Assembly (NCBI GenBank): GCA_021927905.1
Contig: BLLK01000069.1
Coordinates: 2,542,001 to 2,606,000, forward strand
Length of the DNA: 64,000 nt
Direction: 5' to 3'
Source of the DNA: Chaetoceros tenuissimus
Lineage: Eukaryota > Bacillariophyta > Thalassiosirophyceae > Chaetocerotales > Chaetocerotaceae
Shown: one piece after another, positions 62,758 through 64,000 of the stretch
Layout: each line of letters opens with the position of its first letter
Numbering within the stretch: the stretch's first letter is position 1
Made by a program: the position numbers and the translations under genes
The notes under the pieces: model-generated
The model's database searches: none
What the model was told of the DNA's origin: nothing
The model's input: only the letters and a program-made list of their open reading frames with translations

Positions 62758-64000
62758 ATGACAAGTGTAGAACAAATCAAAGTTTGGACAGAGAAGTTTG
62801 GATTTGATGAAGGCGAGGTTGAAATCCTTTTGAGATGTCATAATTCCCTTGCCAATCCTAAAGATAGAGAGGGTTCATTCTTGAATCTTCTAGCTCATTC
62901 ATTCCCCTATGTATTTTTCTTTCTTCCGCGTGATGAGATCAAGAATAGAATCAACTTAGTTGAGAACCATATTTTGCCAAAGGCTTTTGGGGAGAAATTG
63001 AAGAAAGCAATCTTTCCTGCCAAGGGCGATGAGTCTGAAGCTGAAGCTATTGAGCTTCTTCTGAAGGGAGTAGCGGATTGCTGCAAGGGTGACGCTGATG
63101 AAACTCTCGGTGTTCTTTTCGATTGCTCCAAGGGACCTGATGATACTGTAGATCCTAAGGATATCATCCAATTGAGTTATCAGCTCAGCATCAGCTCTGA
63201 AGTTCTTGTCTCTCCAAATATAGATGAGAATCGTGTGTTGACTCTTTCTCAGCATCCATTGGTTTTACATGGATTGACAAACTCTCTGTCCGATGCAGCA
63301 ACAAAACGAGGAGGTAAAGTCACCAAGCAGGTATTCGTTGAATGGAGCAAAAGATGCGTTCCGCATCTTGGAGCCGTCCTACAAGGTTTCATTTATAACC
63401 TTGTATTCCATGGAAAATCTTCCCATTCACAGACACCTCCATTTACAAACCCTGAACTCCTAGATTCGAGTAACATATTCAATGAGAACAACGCTGGAAA
63501 CTTGTTCGCAATCAGTTGCATGAGTCCTGATCTTGGTGGAAAGTGGCGTCGTTTATTCTCCTCGATGGAACCAGCTGTGGATCTCCATGATTTGGAAACT
63601 GCTATTTCCTCATATGTAGGACCGTCTATCTTTGTTATTAAGACAGATTCTGATCATTTGATTGGAGGGTAAGTGATCCGCATTTCTTTTACTTGATTTC
63701 AACACAACATCTGATTATACCTTTGTAATAATTACACATAGAGTTGCAGAGAGCGGCTGGAAGTTTGGCTACTTCATGTTCGAAATTGAACCATTTGCTC
63801 GAATTCATCACGCAACAGGCGGAACTCGAAAATATTTCATCAGACACAATGTTGAGCATCAGTCAACTGCTCATGGTGAGAAATTGGAGGGTTCTGGATT
63901 CTTTGCAAATGGAGGCTCTTCACCTGACTTGTTCATCTCCAATCATTTTCATTGGTGTAAGGCCTTGTTCCTGGACCTACCATTTACGTCCAAGATCGAA
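62758..64000 (+). CDS. TLDc-domain protein, 3' end beyond window
   Basis: Two exons are seen: 62758-63668 and 63742 onward, joined in phase 2, open to the window edge (about 390 residues so far). Residues 1-240 are helical (WTEKFGFDEGEVEILLRCHNSL, LRRDE-like FFLPRDEIKNRINL), as in the EF-hand-like head of some TLDc proteins. From about 257 the TLDc fold starts: WRRLFSSMEPAVDLHDLETAI, SIFVIKTDSDHLIGG, then GYFMFEIEPFARIHHATGGTRKYFI. TLDc proteins (OXR1, TBC1D24, mEAK-7) act in oxidative stress and bind V-ATPase in several eukaryotes. The last strands lie outside the window. Confidence 0.8.

Overview
This window looks like nuclear DNA of a diatom, or at least of an alga with a secondary red plastid. 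It is AT-rich and gene-dense, with about 33 protein genes in 64 kb. Introns are GT-AG and mostly about 65-80 bases. Several proteins begin with the two-part plastid leader of diatoms, a signal peptide whose cleavage site carries Phe (ASA-FAP at 2554, AQA-FVQ at 17083, DAF at 32277, AAF at 61784). The gene set is plainly eukaryotic: RanBP1, presenilin, PP2C, PPIP5K/VIP1, PDAT, LMBR1, EDRF1-like and TLDc. The sequence alone does not fix the species. No tRNA, rRNA, CRISPR array, transposon or virus-like element was seen.

Layout. 0-6 kb: an HMG-box-like protein with a Pro/Gly/Tyr-rich head, a LETM1-like mitochondrial protein, a plastid lumen protein, and a tail-to-tail pair of small two-helix membrane proteins that resemble RNASEK / V-ATPase subunit f. 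6-17 kb: a Golgi-type glycosyltransferase, a 1787-residue protein with a membrane hairpin and a TULIP-like lipid-binding end, a ZIP metal transporter and a small plastid membrane protein. 17-30 kb: an EDRF1-like protein, a lysine/glutamate-rich protein with repeats, an unusual VIP1 inositol-pyrophosphate kinase, and a zinc finger/IQ/PH protein. 30-38 kb: a plastid FtsH protease, a cyclic-nucleotide phosphodiesterase, a secreted-type tyrosine phosphatase and a PP2C. 38-49.5 kb: AspRS, gamma carbonic anhydrase-like, thymidylate kinase, an EDR2-C protein, a mitochondrial NDP kinase, a methyltransferase and a double AAA+ ATPase. 49.8-64 kb: PDAT, an LmeA-like plastid protein, a cytosolic NDP kinase, presenilin, an LMBR1 protein, RanBP1, a GST-like eEF1B-gamma module, a YjbQ-family protein and a TLDc protein cut by the window end.

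The genes do not form one pathway. Themes that recur are lipid handling (TULIP, EDR2-C, PDAT, LmeA-like), phosphate signalling (VIP1, PDE, PTP, PP2C, NDPKs) and organelle upkeep (FtsH, LETM1-like, gamma-CA). The points most worth a second look are: the VIP1 protein with an added zinc-binding head, tandem repeats and a C-terminal membrane anchor; the RNASEK-like pair that keeps one intron position; two NDPK genes 9 kb apart with long identical DNA stretches; the TULIP giant; and a gamma-CA that lacks one of the three zinc histidines. Multi-exon models were built by eye from GT-AG sites and reading phase. Where a longer open frame began with GTG, TTG or CTG, the first plausible ATG was taken as the start.
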